Below, piece after piece: positions 49,294-57,290 of a stretch of 64,000 nt of DNA (positions within the stretch are counted from its first letter, which is position 1; each line of letters opens with the position of its first letter). The stretch is from Lentisphaeria bacterium (GTDB lineage Bacteria > Verrucomicrobiota > Lentisphaeria > Victivallales > Victivallaceae). The stretch spans positions 1 to 64,000 of the forward strand of contig JABLYX010000017.1 in NCBI GenBank assembly GCA_018265615.1, read 5' to 3'. The notes beneath the pieces were generated by a model. That model ran no database searches, was not told where the DNA came from, and was given only the letters and a program-made list of their open reading frames with translations. A program made the position numbers and the translations under genes.

Positions 49294-50283
49294 ATGACCG
49301 AACCGATCAATATCCGGGAGATCGCCCGGGAACTGGGCTGTTCCCCCTCCACGGTGTCACGCGTTCTGTCGGGCCGGGAAAGTTCGATCAAGATCAGCGG
49401 GAAAACCCGCAGCCGCATCCTCGAATATTGCGCCCGGATCGGTTATCAGCCGAGCATTCACGCCGCGCGTTTTTTCTCCGGTGAATCGCGTACGATCGGC
49501 TTTCTCGCCGGCGGTGAAATGACCGACGATGAAAACCTCGCGCGTTCCCTTTTCGCCGTCTGCCGCGAACTCTTCAAAGCGGGCTACCGCTGTCTGCCTC
49601 TCTTGAACGATCGCCGGTTCATCGAAACGAAGGAGTATCTCAATATCTTCCGGCGCAATGAGATCGATGCGCTGATCGTCTGGGGCGCCGATGAGGGATA
49701 CACCTGTCTTGCGGAATTACACGACGCGCAGTTCCCCTTTCTGCTGCTGACCAACCGGTTGAATGGTTACCCGTCGGTCACGGTGGAGCAGAAGGAACCG
49801 GTAGCCCGGCTGACCCGCCGCTGCCGGGAGCTCGGAGCAAAGCGTTTGGCCGGACTTTTCTGCGCAAGCGGCGACAGTCACCGGCAGCGCTGCGCCGGTT
49901 TTCTCGCCGGAGCGCAGGGGGCGGAGCACCGGCTATTCTCCGCTGATCTGCGGCGGCAGGACGTTCTCGCCGTCGCGCCGGAAATACTGGATTGGCGCCC
50001 CGACGCGATCATCTGCGGCAACGATTACGCGGCGATCAGCATCGAGCACTGCCTGCTGGAGCGGGGTCTGAAGATTCCGGACGACGTACTGGTCACCGGC
50101 GGCGACAATATCCCGGCCAGTCTGGACTGCATGGTATCGCTCTCCACCTTCGACCAGCAGGCCGAAGCATGCGCCGTCCGCTGTGTTGAACTCCTGCTCG
50201 GCCATCTACGGAAGCATGAACCGCTTCAGAGCGTGGAGCTCCGCGCCGAACCGATCTGGCGGGAGTCCACCCGGCGGAAATAG
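49294..50283 (+). CDS. LacI family transcriptional regulator, cassette 4
   Basis: A 329-residue LacI/GalR regulator. The helix-turn-helix NIREIARELGCSPSTVSRVLSG is at residues 6-27, the hinge region is IGYQPSIHAARFF, and a sensor domain contains GFLAGGEMTDDENLA, DALIVWGADEGY and DAIICGNDYAAISIEHCLLERGLKIPDDVLVTGGDN. GGAAAGGAAGG lies before the ATG. It is divergent from the clan-A GH and pseudopilin operon, with two mirror-image operators in the spacer. Confidence 0.93.
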   Translation: MTEPINIREIARELGCSPSTVSRVLSGRESSIKISGKTRSRILEYCARIGYQPSIHAARFFSGESRTIGFLAGGEMTDDENLARSLFAVCRELFKAGYRCLPLLNDRRFIETKEYLNIFRRNEIDALIVWGADEGYTCLAELHDAQFPFLLLTNRLNGYPSVTVEQKEPVARLTRRCRELGAKRLAGLFCASGDSHRQRCAGFLAGAQGAEHRLFSADLRRQDVLAVAPEILDWRPDAIICGNDYAAISIEHCLLERGLKIPDDVLVTGGDNIPASLDCMVSLSTFDQQAEACAVRCVELLLGHLRKHEPLQSVELRAEPIWRESTRRK

Positions 50284-50314
50284 AATGGATTCGCCCGCTT
50301 TCCGTCTCCCTCTT

Positions 50315-50471
50315 ATACGCTTTCCATCATGAAAAATCACAAATGCTGCATTTCCGCTTCATTCGCGCGGCCTTGTGCGCGTCTGGTTAACTCTGTCAGC
50401 CGGACACTTACAAAAACACGCGACTTTTGCGAAAATTTCGCATTTATGATTTTTCATTCAGGAAATCGTAT
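50315..50471 (+). repeat. 157-bp near-palindromic repeat, copy A
   Basis: Bounded by ATACG and CGTAT, it is 98% identical to the reverse complement of 40512-40668. Terminal inverted repeats of about 32 bp extend into near-complete self-complementarity. The flanks of the two copies differ, so the borders are well defined. A TA at each end would fit TA target-site insertion. Confidence 0.85.
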
Positions 50472-50553
50472 TACGCCATTCCGAACCGTGCGGACTGATC
50501 GATATTGCCCTGCCGTGCATATCTGACGGAACCTTTTTGAAGGAATCCCTGTT

Positions 50554-53500
50554 CTACTGTTTTGATTCCGGTTCCGTCAGAATCTCGTAGACCAGAACCT
50601 GGCCCTTGGGTGTGGAGATCTCCGTGCGGAAAGAGAAAGCGGTTTCGCCTGTTTTGCGGGTCGGAACTTCGAACAGCCGCCGGCCGGCCGTGTCAAGAGC
50701 GAACACCCGGATTTTCACTCCGGAAGCCGGACGGAACCCGATTTCAGCCGCTCCCCGGGCGACCAGACAGGGAGTCGTTCCCCAGCTCATCAGCTGTTCC
50801 TGCCGGTTGTTGGAAAATTTGGTCTTGCTGAACCCGGAATCGGTCAGGTGAAGGAGAAGGATCCGTTTCGAATGCGCCAATGCGGCGCCGTCCAGGGAGA
50901 GCGCCGCAAATACGGCGCGTCCGATCCGGTTTTCGACGGTGAAACAGCCGGAAATGCCCTGCTTTCCGGCGGGAAGAATCAGGACCTCCGCATCCGGCGC
51001 GGAGACGCGGAAGGTTTCCTCGCCCGCATCAAGGACGACGGTTCCTTCCGGATTCCGGAAATATCCGCGCGCCGGATCGCACCATTCCTTCTTCAGGACG
51101 CCGCGCTTTATCATCTCCTCCAGCAGATTCCTGGAATTCTGCGGCGCTTCGAAGAGCGGCAGGGCGGAGGATTCGGGAGGGGGCGCGAAGTTGTGCCCGA
51201 GACTGAGCAACGCAATCGCGGATTCGGGCGGCGCTTCCTTGCCGACGACCGTTCCGACCCGCGCGACCAGGCCCAGCTTGCGGATCTCTTCGGAATACTC
51301 TTCGCCATAGTGCATTCCCTCGCCGCCGTCGAGGATCACCGGTACCGCCACCGAAGAAGGGGTGAGCCTGCCGGAACGGAAAAGCTGCGCGCCGATCCGG
51401 TGGGAGAGCGCTTTGACCACGTCGGTGGAGCTGTCGAAGTGTCCGGCCGTCGCCTCCGGATTCATAACCCGGTCCCGGTCGTGGGCATAGGCGAAATGAA
51501 ACAGGCCGTTCCATCCCTGAAGCGCGCCGTAGGCGCCGGTCAGGACCGCTCCTTCGGCGCGGTGCTGATTGGGGCGGGCGAAATCGAATTCTGTGATCAG
51601 GAACGGCTTGCCGAAAATTCTGGTCGGAAGCACCTTGCCGGGGGCTTCGCCCTGCCGCGCGATCGCGGAGGCAGGGTTATGGGCGGAGGGCAGCTGCCAG
51701 GGGGTCTCCGGAAAGGAGGGATGGGCCCAGTAGAAGTGGTTGTCCACATAATCACAGGTGCTTCGCGCCGGAGCAAGCAGGGGCTGGTTCAACATGTTCT
51801 GGTCGGTCAGCGGACAGGTGACGCCGAGATCCCGGACGAATTGCCGGATTTCCCGGATGCCCCTTCCGTAAATCTCATTCAGGAAGGCGGCGAACCGGAC
51901 CTCCCGGCTCCTTCCTTTGAGAGAGGCCGGCATTCCGTCCGCCTGCCACTCGGCAAAACGCTTTTCGTAGATTTCAGCTACGAAGGGTTTCTGGTTCCAC
52001 GTCCTGTGGAGATTGCCCTCGTTGATCAGGCAGAGAGCGATCAATGCCGGTTCGTCCTTCAGCGCCAGCCCGGTGTAGGGGTTGATGTGCGTCAGCCAGT
52101 TGCGGGCGAACTCCTTGTAGTTCTCCATCGCGGAGTCGAGGACGAAGATCAGCGCCTTGAAGCTGGAGAGATCCGGCGCTTCCCCCGGCAATTCCGGCAG
52201 CTCCCCCTTTGAAAGCTTCCGGGAGACATAAAGGTCGGTGGTGATGTAGATGCCGCGCTTTTTGAAGCAGGCGATCAGGTAGTCGAGCCGGTCGAGCATC
52301 TCCGGATTCAGCCGGGTGGTTGCTCCTTCGCGCCGGGTAAGTCCGCTGTCCTGATGATGGAGGCGGACGGCGTTGTATCCGGCGGCTGCCAGGCGGCCGG
52401 AGAGCCGTTCCGCCCACTCCCGGTCGAGAAATTGCGCCGAACTGCAAAGATTTGTGCCGTAAAAACGGACCGCTTCGCCGGGCCGGTCGCGGAAGACCAG
52501 CTTGTCGCCGTCCACCATGACCGGGCCGTATTTTCCGGCCGGAGCGTCGAGACGGCCGGAGAAATCGAGCGCCGACCCCGGCTCGACGTCGCGGAAATAT
52601 TCGACGGGCCGCCACTCTTTGCCTTCGACCAGATAGAACGGCGTGCTCTGGCGGCGCGGTATGGCATCGTCGCTCAGGGTGGCGGCGACAATGCCCCACA
52701 CCGCGTTTCCGGCGGAGCGGAACTCGATTCCGGTCACGGGCTGCCCGCGCAGCGGAATGCAGGTGCGGTAGAGCCCGACGTAGGAGGCGGCGTTTTCCCC
52801 GGTCCACACCACGTCGGCCCGGCTCAGGGGAACGGGCGCCCACCAGTTTCCCACGTCCCGCCGGTCCCGGATCGGATGAACGGAGGTGGAGCCGTCCCGG
52901 TAGGTCACAGTGACCGTTCCGGTTTCGGCGGGTGCGGTGGACCAGGCGACCGCATGGAGCAGGTAAAGATATTTTCCCCCGCTGCCCGGATCGGTCTTGA
53001 TTTCAACCCCGGCCGGAAAGGAGGGACGGGCGAAGCCGGAAAGCATCAGGCAGGATCTGCCGCCGTTCCGTTCCGGGTCGATGAGGTCGAATTCGATTCC
53101 GCTCCATTTGACTCTGCCTGGCTTCAGCATGGAGAGATCGTTCTCCGGTCCCTGGTCGGTCCAGCCGCCCGCGCCGTCTTCGGCCGTTTTATCGGCGAAG
53201 CCCATATTGACTGCTTCTCTCAGGTCAAGCGGAGTGCTCCGATAAGGGCGGGAGGTCAGCTTCAGGTGAAGTTCCGACTCCGTCACCTCGCCGTGCCCGG
53301 GGGTGAAAAAGATCCGGATGCTGTAGCTTTGGCGGTTCCACTCCCGGTTATCCTGGATCGTCAGTTGGAATTTCCCTTCGAAAGTGAGTACGCGCTCCTC
53401 CAGCGGGAGAATCAGTTTCTCCGCTTCTCCCCGGAACAGCAGGGAATTTCCCCGTCCGGCGAATTCCGGCGGCAGAACGATTTTTTTGCCGTCCGCCGAA

Positions 53501-53871
53501 AGTTCCCGCCCGCAGAACCGGTCGATCGGCAGATTGGCCGCGAGAGCGAGGCCGCTGAGACGGGCAGGAGAGGCGAAATTCACCTTCGCATCGTATCGGA
53601 ATGTCCCGTCTCCGGCTTTCCGGAAATTCTGATCGAATTCCGCCTGCGGCAGATTTTTATGCCGCAGTGTTCCCCGCAGGCGGCCGCCGGAACACTCCGC
53701 CGTTTCGAATGCGGAGGAATTCTGGCTGCCCGCATTCCAGCTGCGGTCGAACACATGAAGCGGAAACGGGGTTTCACCCGCATGAAGTATGCCGTTCCTG
53801 AGCGTGAATGCCGCACAATGGAAAGAGAGGCCGCACAGGACGGGCAGCAGGAAAAGACGGATCGTTTTCAT
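50554..53871 (-). CDS. Large secreted glycoside hydrolase-like protein, paralogue 2
   Basis: An 1105-residue protein with signal peptide MKTIRLFLLPVLCGLSFHCAA. It is collinear with the protein at 42246-45548: STPLDLREAVNMGF and GGWTDQGPENDLSML in the N-terminal beta region, VRFYGTNLCSSAQF at the barrel start, CLINEGNLHRTW with the likely acid/base Glu, FLITEFDFARPN with the likely nucleophile, and LLLHLTDSGFSKTKF near the end. No good SD is visible before ATG 53871 or the alternative ATG 53886. It follows a pseudopilin gene at 82 bp in the same direction. The shared architecture suggests one glycosidase family with two differently regulated copies. Confidence 0.75.
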   Translation of the reverse strand: MKTIRLFLLPVLCGLSFHCAAFTLRNGILHAGETPFPLHVFDRSWNAGSQNSSAFETAECSGGRLRGTLRHKNLPQAEFDQNFRKAGDGTFRYDAKVNFASPARLSGLALAANLPIDRFCGRELSADGKKIVLPPEFAGRGNSLLFRGEAEKLILPLEERVLTFEGKFQLTIQDNREWNRQSYSIRIFFTPGHGEVTESELHLKLTSRPYRSTPLDLREAVNMGFADKTAEDGAGGWTDQGPENDLSMLKPGRVKWSGIEFDLIDPERNGGRSCLMLSGFARPSFPAGVEIKTDPGSGGKYLYLLHAVAWSTAPAETGTVTVTYRDGSTSVHPIRDRRDVGNWWAPVPLSRADVVWTGENAASYVGLYRTCIPLRGQPVTGIEFRSAGNAVWGIVAATLSDDAIPRRQSTPFYLVEGKEWRPVEYFRDVEPGSALDFSGRLDAPAGKYGPVMVDGDKLVFRDRPGEAVRFYGTNLCSSAQFLDREWAERLSGRLAAAGYNAVRLHHQDSGLTRREGATTRLNPEMLDRLDYLIACFKKRGIYITTDLYVSRKLSKGELPELPGEAPDLSSFKALIFVLDSAMENYKEFARNWLTHINPYTGLALKDEPALIALCLINEGNLHRTWNQKPFVAEIYEKRFAEWQADGMPASLKGRSREVRFAAFLNEIYGRGIREIRQFVRDLGVTCPLTDQNMLNQPLLAPARSTCDYVDNHFYWAHPSFPETPWQLPSAHNPASAIARQGEAPGKVLPTRIFGKPFLITEFDFARPNQHRAEGAVLTGAYGALQGWNGLFHFAYAHDRDRVMNPEATAGHFDSSTDVVKALSHRIGAQLFRSGRLTPSSVAVPVILDGGEGMHYGEEYSEEIRKLGLVARVGTVVGKEAPPESAIALLSLGHNFAPPPESSALPLFEAPQNSRNLLEEMIKRGVLKKEWCDPARGYFRNPEGTVVLDAGEETFRVSAPDAEVLILPAGKQGISGCFTVENRIGRAVFAALSLDGAALAHSKRILLLHLTDSGFSKTKFSNNRQEQLMSWGTTPCLVARGAAEIGFRPASGVKIRVFALDTAGRRLFEVPTRKTGETAFSFRTEISTPKGQVLVYEILTEPESKQ

Positions 53872-53953
53872 AATGGAGGATTGCATGGAAGTTTATATCA
53901 TCCGGGTATTTTTTTATGACTCGTAATTGCATCTCATCAGCGAAGCATGGCCT

Positions 53954-54673
53954 TCAGCGGGCGGGGTCCCATTGGTTGTAGGCGGCGGAAGACCAGATGA
54001 ACGGAGGCCGCGACATGGGCAGATCATAAGCCCCGGTGAAGCTGCGCGTGCTTCCGTCGCAGAAAGTCGCGTTGGCAGTGGTGCGCCCGTTGTGCAGAAA
54101 CCACGGCTTGCCGTGATCGGAATTCAGGTACGAGAGCAGCGAGTTGCCGATGTCGCGCGAAACGGCGCGATTCTGTTCATCGTAGGAGTCGGCCAGCATC
54201 AGCGTCTGAGAAGGTGTACGAACGGTCTTGCGGGGACGCTGCGAAGCAGAAGAGACATACACTCCGCCGAGATAGCGGCCGTTGTAACCGTATGAAGCAT
54301 AACGGTAGGGGCTGTCGCCGGCAGTGCTTTTCGTATCGGCGGCGCTCCAGGCGTCAATTTTTCCTTTGGTCCAGGCCGAGCCGTCCTGCACGTAGGCCGG
54401 ACAGAGGAATTGCCCGGCATTCGCATAAGCGCCGTCGAGCAGCCGCCAGGTCCACCACTTTTCCTCCTGAGCGTTGTAGGCCTGAACGAATTCGTCGTAA
54501 TCCCCCTGATAGAAAATAATGGCCGTTCCAAGCTGCTTGAGCTGGTTGGTGCAGCTGGTGGTCCTGGCGCGGTTGCGGGCTCCGTTGAGCGCGGGGAGCA
54601 GCATGGAGACGAGAATGGTGATGATCGCAATAACAACCAGCAATTCAATCAATGTAAATCGAAACTTTTTCAT
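53954..54673 (-). CDS. Pseudopilin-like protein (H-X11-DG variant), cassette 5
   Basis: A 239-residue protein: FTLIELLVVIAIITIL at residues 6-21 preceded by Arg (KKFRFTLIE), then NGARNRARTTSCTNQLKQLG. The C-terminal motif is HNGRTTANATFCDG, where eleven rather than nine residues separate His from Asp-Gly. It is the first gene of the minus-strand operon with paralogue 2 of the large GH and lies divergent from an AraC gene. Confidence 0.87.
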   Translation of the reverse strand: MKKFRFTLIELLVVIAIITILVSMLLPALNGARNRARTTSCTNQLKQLGTAIIFYQGDYDEFVQAYNAQEEKWWTWRLLDGAYANAGQFLCPAYVQDGSAWTKGKIDAWSAADTKSTAGDSPYRYASYGYNGRYLGGVYVSSASQRPRKTVRTPSQTLMLADSYDEQNRAVSRDIGNSLLSYLNSDHGKPWFLHNGRTTANATFCDGSTRSFTGAYDLPMSRPPFIWSSAAYNQWDPAR

Positions 54674-54827
54674 AAAACATTCCTGTGATGTTAGGTTTTG
54701 TCGAGCCGCTTCTGCAGTCTTTACGTTTTCTGCCTGACTCCGTCTTCTGTTCTCTAAAAGAATGCCTGCTCCTCACTCTGAACAATGATTCCCGTTACTT
54801 TCTGGCTGTGCAACTGGTTTTAACTAT

Positions 54828-54833
54828 ATTATA
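54828..54833 (-). promoter_or_regulatory. -10 element of the cassette 5 operon
   Basis: TATAAT on the minus strand, 155 bp upstream of the pseudopilin ATG, lacks a -35 (the position is a T run). This is again compatible with activation by the divergent AraC protein. Confidence 0.4.
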
Positions 54834-54883
54834 CCACAGAAACCTTTCAAAAAAAACTCGGTTCGATTGGAATTTTTGTCCTT

Positions 54884-55771
54884 ATGATAGCACAAATTGA
54901 TACTTTGGGGTTGGAGTTGAAGACAACCGGGGCTATCTTAATGGAAAATACCATTGAAAGCAGCGGAAGGTTTGCAAAAGTGGAACAGGATTCAACCAAT
55001 CATATCTTGCCGATTTTTTCACAGGCGTCCTTGTCGAAACGCGATGCCACGGTGGGCTTTCACACTCATCCGGGAATTGAGCTGATCTATTTCAGCGCGG
55101 GAAAAGCATCCGTTTTCATTGGAGCGCAGGAGTATTTCTGTCAGGCGGAAACATTATTTGTAATCCCCCCGGAATTATCCCACAATCAAATCTGCCGGGG
55201 GGAATCGACGAATTCTTTCATTGTTTTTTTAGCCTCCCAGGAGCTCTTTGATAGCAGTTTCCGGCAATTGGACGTAAGTGATGCCCCATGGATCGGGCGC
55301 CTCTTTTCGGAGGTTTGCCTGCTCAGCGAAGAAACTCATTACGGATTATGCAGCGGAGTATTGTTTTCGCTGCTCAGGGCGATTTCCGATTTTGAAAAGC
55401 AGAAACACAGACTGGCCGGGCTGCATCCCGCGCTTTGTCAGGCTGTCGACTATATTGAGGCACACTTTCAGCAGGCGGTCAGCATGGAGACATTGGCCGG
55501 AAGATGTGCGGTCAGCTACACGTATCTCCGAAAGCTTTTCAAGGTGCAATTCGGGCTGTCTCCCTCCCGGTATCTGCAGAATTACCGAATGGCCCATGCG
55601 AGGCGGCAATTATTGAATTCCAATCTGACGGTTGCCGAGGTGGGGAACGCGTGCGGATATATGGATGCCAACTATTTCTCCCGCCTGTTCCACAAAGTTC
55701 ATCATTGTACGCCGGGGGAGTACAGGCAAGTTGTTTCCCAGCGTCCGGACGACAGTTTTATCCGGATGTAA
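54884..55771 (+). CDS. AraC family transcriptional regulator, cassette 5
   Basis: A 295-residue AraC/XylS regulator; the first 19 residues may be untranslated if the ATG at 54941 (MENTIESSG) is the true start, as neither has a clear SD. The cupin sensor has VGFHTHPGIELIYFSAGKASVF and VIPPELSHNQI. The DNA-binding domain has VSMETLAGRCAVSYTYLRKLFKVQFG and LTVAEVGNACGYMDANYFSRLFHKVHHCTPGEYRQ. Base composition is lower in G+C than its neighbours. Its likely target is the divergent pseudopilin-GH operon. Confidence 0.9.
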   Translation: MIAQIDTLGLELKTTGAILMENTIESSGRFAKVEQDSTNHILPIFSQASLSKRDATVGFHTHPGIELIYFSAGKASVFIGAQEYFCQAETLFVIPPELSHNQICRGESTNSFIVFLASQELFDSSFRQLDVSDAPWIGRLFSEVCLLSEETHYGLCSGVLFSLLRAISDFEKQKHRLAGLHPALCQAVDYIEAHFQQAVSMETLAGRCAVSYTYLRKLFKVQFGLSPSRYLQNYRMAHARRQLLNSNLTVAEVGNACGYMDANYFSRLFHKVHHCTPGEYRQVVSQRPDDSFIRM

Positions 55772-55855
55772 AGCCGATTGCCCGCGGATGGCGGGAGATG
55801 CGCTGCACAGGAAGCGTACTGCACTGTTTTCCGCCTGAAAATCGTCTTGCCGGCA

Positions 55856-55884
55856 TTGACATTTCAGGGTTGATTGTGTACTTT
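55856..55884 (+). promoter_or_regulatory. Sigma-70-type promoter for the C_GCAxxG/beta-lactamase pair
   Basis: TTGACA (55856-55861) and TACTTT (55879-55884) are separated by 17 bp, about 50 bp before the start at 55937. Confidence 0.55.
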
Positions 55885-55936
55885 GAACCCGTGCACGTGA
55901 ATATTGCTTTTTCTGAAAACCGGGAGAACACGGAAG

Positions 55937-56254
55937 ATGAATCAGGCTGTTGAAATTTTTACCCGCGTACCGAAAACTCACAACTGCGCGCAGGCGGTTG
56001 CCGCCGGCTGCGGCCTCGAAGGGCTTGCCGAAGCGTTGAAGCCGATGGGGGGAGGGCGGGCTCCCGAAGGGCGCTGCGGAGCGCTTCAGGCGGTTCTCGC
56101 GGCGACTCCCGAAGCACGCCATGCGGAGCTCCGCCGGAGGTTCGCGGAGAAAGCCGGCTCCGAATTCTGCCGTGAACTCAAGGGGAACGGAGTCGCCTGC
56201 GAAGCCTGCGTAGAGGCGGGCGCGGTGATTCTGGAAGAGTCGATGCGGCAGTGA
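55937..56254 (+). CDS. C_GCAxxG_C_C family putative redox-active protein
   Basis: A 105-residue cysteine-rich protein: THNCAQAVAAGCGLEGL, GGGRAPEGRCGALQAVLA, FCRELKGNGVACEACVEAGA. The spaced Cys/Gly pattern is that of the C_GCAxxG_C_C family, usually found beside redox or metal-related genes in anaerobes, where the cysteines are thought to bind a cofactor. Its function is not established. The start at 55937 was preferred to an upstream frame extension because GGAAG precedes it. The beta-lactamase gene begins 13 bp downstream. Confidence 0.75.
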   Translation: MNQAVEIFTRVPKTHNCAQAVAAGCGLEGLAEALKPMGGGRAPEGRCGALQAVLAATPEARHAELRRRFAEKAGSEFCRELKGNGVACEACVEAGAVILEESMRQ

Positions 56255-56267
56255 GGGGGGAGAGAAA

Positions 56268-57077
56268 ATGAAACGTATTCTGTCTGCTGCCGTCGCTCTT
56301 GTGCTTGCCGCGATCCCGGTGACCGGCTGCCGCTCCCGGGAGCTGGCGGAACTGGAGGGGGCGAGTGCGGTTCCCCCCGGATATGTCGCGGTGTTCGGCC
56401 GTTCCGCCGCCGGAAAAATTGCGGTCGCCGGCACGCCCGCGCTGGCGGAGCGGCGGTTCCCGCCGTGCTCGACCTTTAAAATCGTTTCGACGCTGATGGG
56501 GCTGGATTCCGGCGTGCTGGCCGGACTGGGGACGCGCCTCGGCTACGACGGCACGAAATACGAAATCGCGGCGTGGAACCGGGATGTCACATTGCTGGAA
56601 GCGTTCCGCGCCTCGTGCGTGCCCTACTACAAGAAGCTGACCGGAAAGCTCGACAGGGGCTATGTCCGGGAGACACTTGAGCGCCTCGGCTACGGAAACT
56701 GCGACATCAGCGTATGGAACAGCAACGGGCACAATGTCTTCTGGATCGAGTCGAGCTTGCTGATTTCCCCGGTGGAGCAGCTTGGCGTGCTTGAGAGAAT
56801 CTTCTCCGGCGGTTCCGGTTTCAGGCCGGAGCATGTGGCGCTCCTCGAAGAGTGCATGGATTCCGGCCGCGCCGGGGCGTGGCGGGTCTGCGGGAAGACC
56901 GGGACCGGGCGCAATCACAACACGAACCGCCTGGAGGCCTGGTTCGCCGGATTCGCGGAGGACGCGGCCGGCGGCCGGCTCTTTTTCGCCGCCCACGGAG
57001 CTGATCCGGACCGCGATGTCGGCAGCGGCGAAATGCGTGAATGGATCCGGAATCTGCTTGCCTCCCGGACTTTCTGA
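56268..57077 (+). CDS. Class D (OXA-type) beta-lactamase-like lipoprotein
   Basis: A 269-residue serine hydrolase with all class D landmarks: active-site STFK (Ser68-Lys71), SxV as SCV (116-118), YGN (142-144), the FWIESSLLISPVEQL segment containing the conserved Trp, and KTG (210-212). The N-terminus ends in VTGC, a lipobox, so it is probably a lipoprotein (Cys21). A class D beta-lactamase would inactivate penicillins in the periplasm; a related BlaR-type sensor or transpeptidase role is less likely because no extra domain is present. It follows the C_GCAxxG gene at 13 bp with GGGGGGAGAG as SD. Confidence 0.88.
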   Translation: MKRILSAAVALVLAAIPVTGCRSRELAELEGASAVPPGYVAVFGRSAAGKIAVAGTPALAERRFPPCSTFKIVSTLMGLDSGVLAGLGTRLGYDGTKYEIAAWNRDVTLLEAFRASCVPYYKKLTGKLDRGYVRETLERLGYGNCDISVWNSNGHNVFWIESSLLISPVEQLGVLERIFSGGSGFRPEHVALLEECMDSGRAGAWRVCGKTGTGRNHNTNRLEAWFAGFAEDAAGGRLFFAAHGADPDRDVGSGEMREWIRNLLASRTF

Positions 57078-57117
57078 ATCTCCGCCTTTTCCGTTTCCTG
57101 CCTCGGAAGCGCGTCAT

Positions 57118-57150
57118 CGCCGGAAAAAATACGGATTTTTTTCCGATGGC
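57118..57150 (+). terminator. Intrinsic terminator after the beta-lactamase gene
   Basis: CGCCGGAAAAAA and TTTTTTTCCGATGGCG pair with a small bulge around a 6-base loop. The stem's own U-rich arm would serve as the release signal. Confidence 0.45.
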
Positions 57151-57153
57151 GTA

Positions 57154-57182
57154 TTGACAACGCGGCAAAAGTTTGGTATACT
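57154..57182 (+). promoter_or_regulatory. Strong sigma-70 promoter of the cassette 6 LacI gene
   Basis: TTGACA (57154-57159) and TATACT (57177-57182) are separated by 17 bp. An operator-like palindrome (57191-57206) begins within ten bases of the -10, at the expected transcription start. Confidence 0.7.
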
Positions 57183-57190
57183 TAAAGTGA

Positions 57191-57206
57191 AATACCTCGT
57201 GATATT
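57191..57206. promoter_or_regulatory. Operator 1 of the cassette 6 LacI regulator
   Basis: AATACCTCGTGATATT; its reverse complement AATATCACGAGGTATT agrees with the site before the PL11 gene except for one base in the centre. Confidence 0.65.
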
Positions 57207-57260
57207 TCCCTGCCTGTGCTCAATCTGAACGGTTCTGAAAGGCAAAAGGCACGGATTATT

Positions 57261-57276
57261 CATATCACGTGAAATT
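57261..57276. promoter_or_regulatory. Operator 2 of the cassette 6 LacI regulator
   Basis: CATATCACGTGAAATT, 14 bp before the regulator's ATG, shares the ATATCACGTG half with the site at 58343. Confidence 0.6.
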
Positions 57277-57290
57277 AAAATGGCGGTGCG

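Noticed and set aside
40512..50471. Composite transposon bounded by the 157-bp repeats
   Set aside because: The repeats are short, lack a transposase and enclose ordinary cassettes plus an IS66 remnant; nothing shows the segment moves as one unit.
50329..50526. 65-codon ORF starting MKNHKCCISASFARP and its near-copy on the other strand at 40502-40693
   Set aside because: Both lie inside the 157-bp palindromic repeat, have no SD and differ downstream of the repeat; they follow from the repeat rather than encode a protein.
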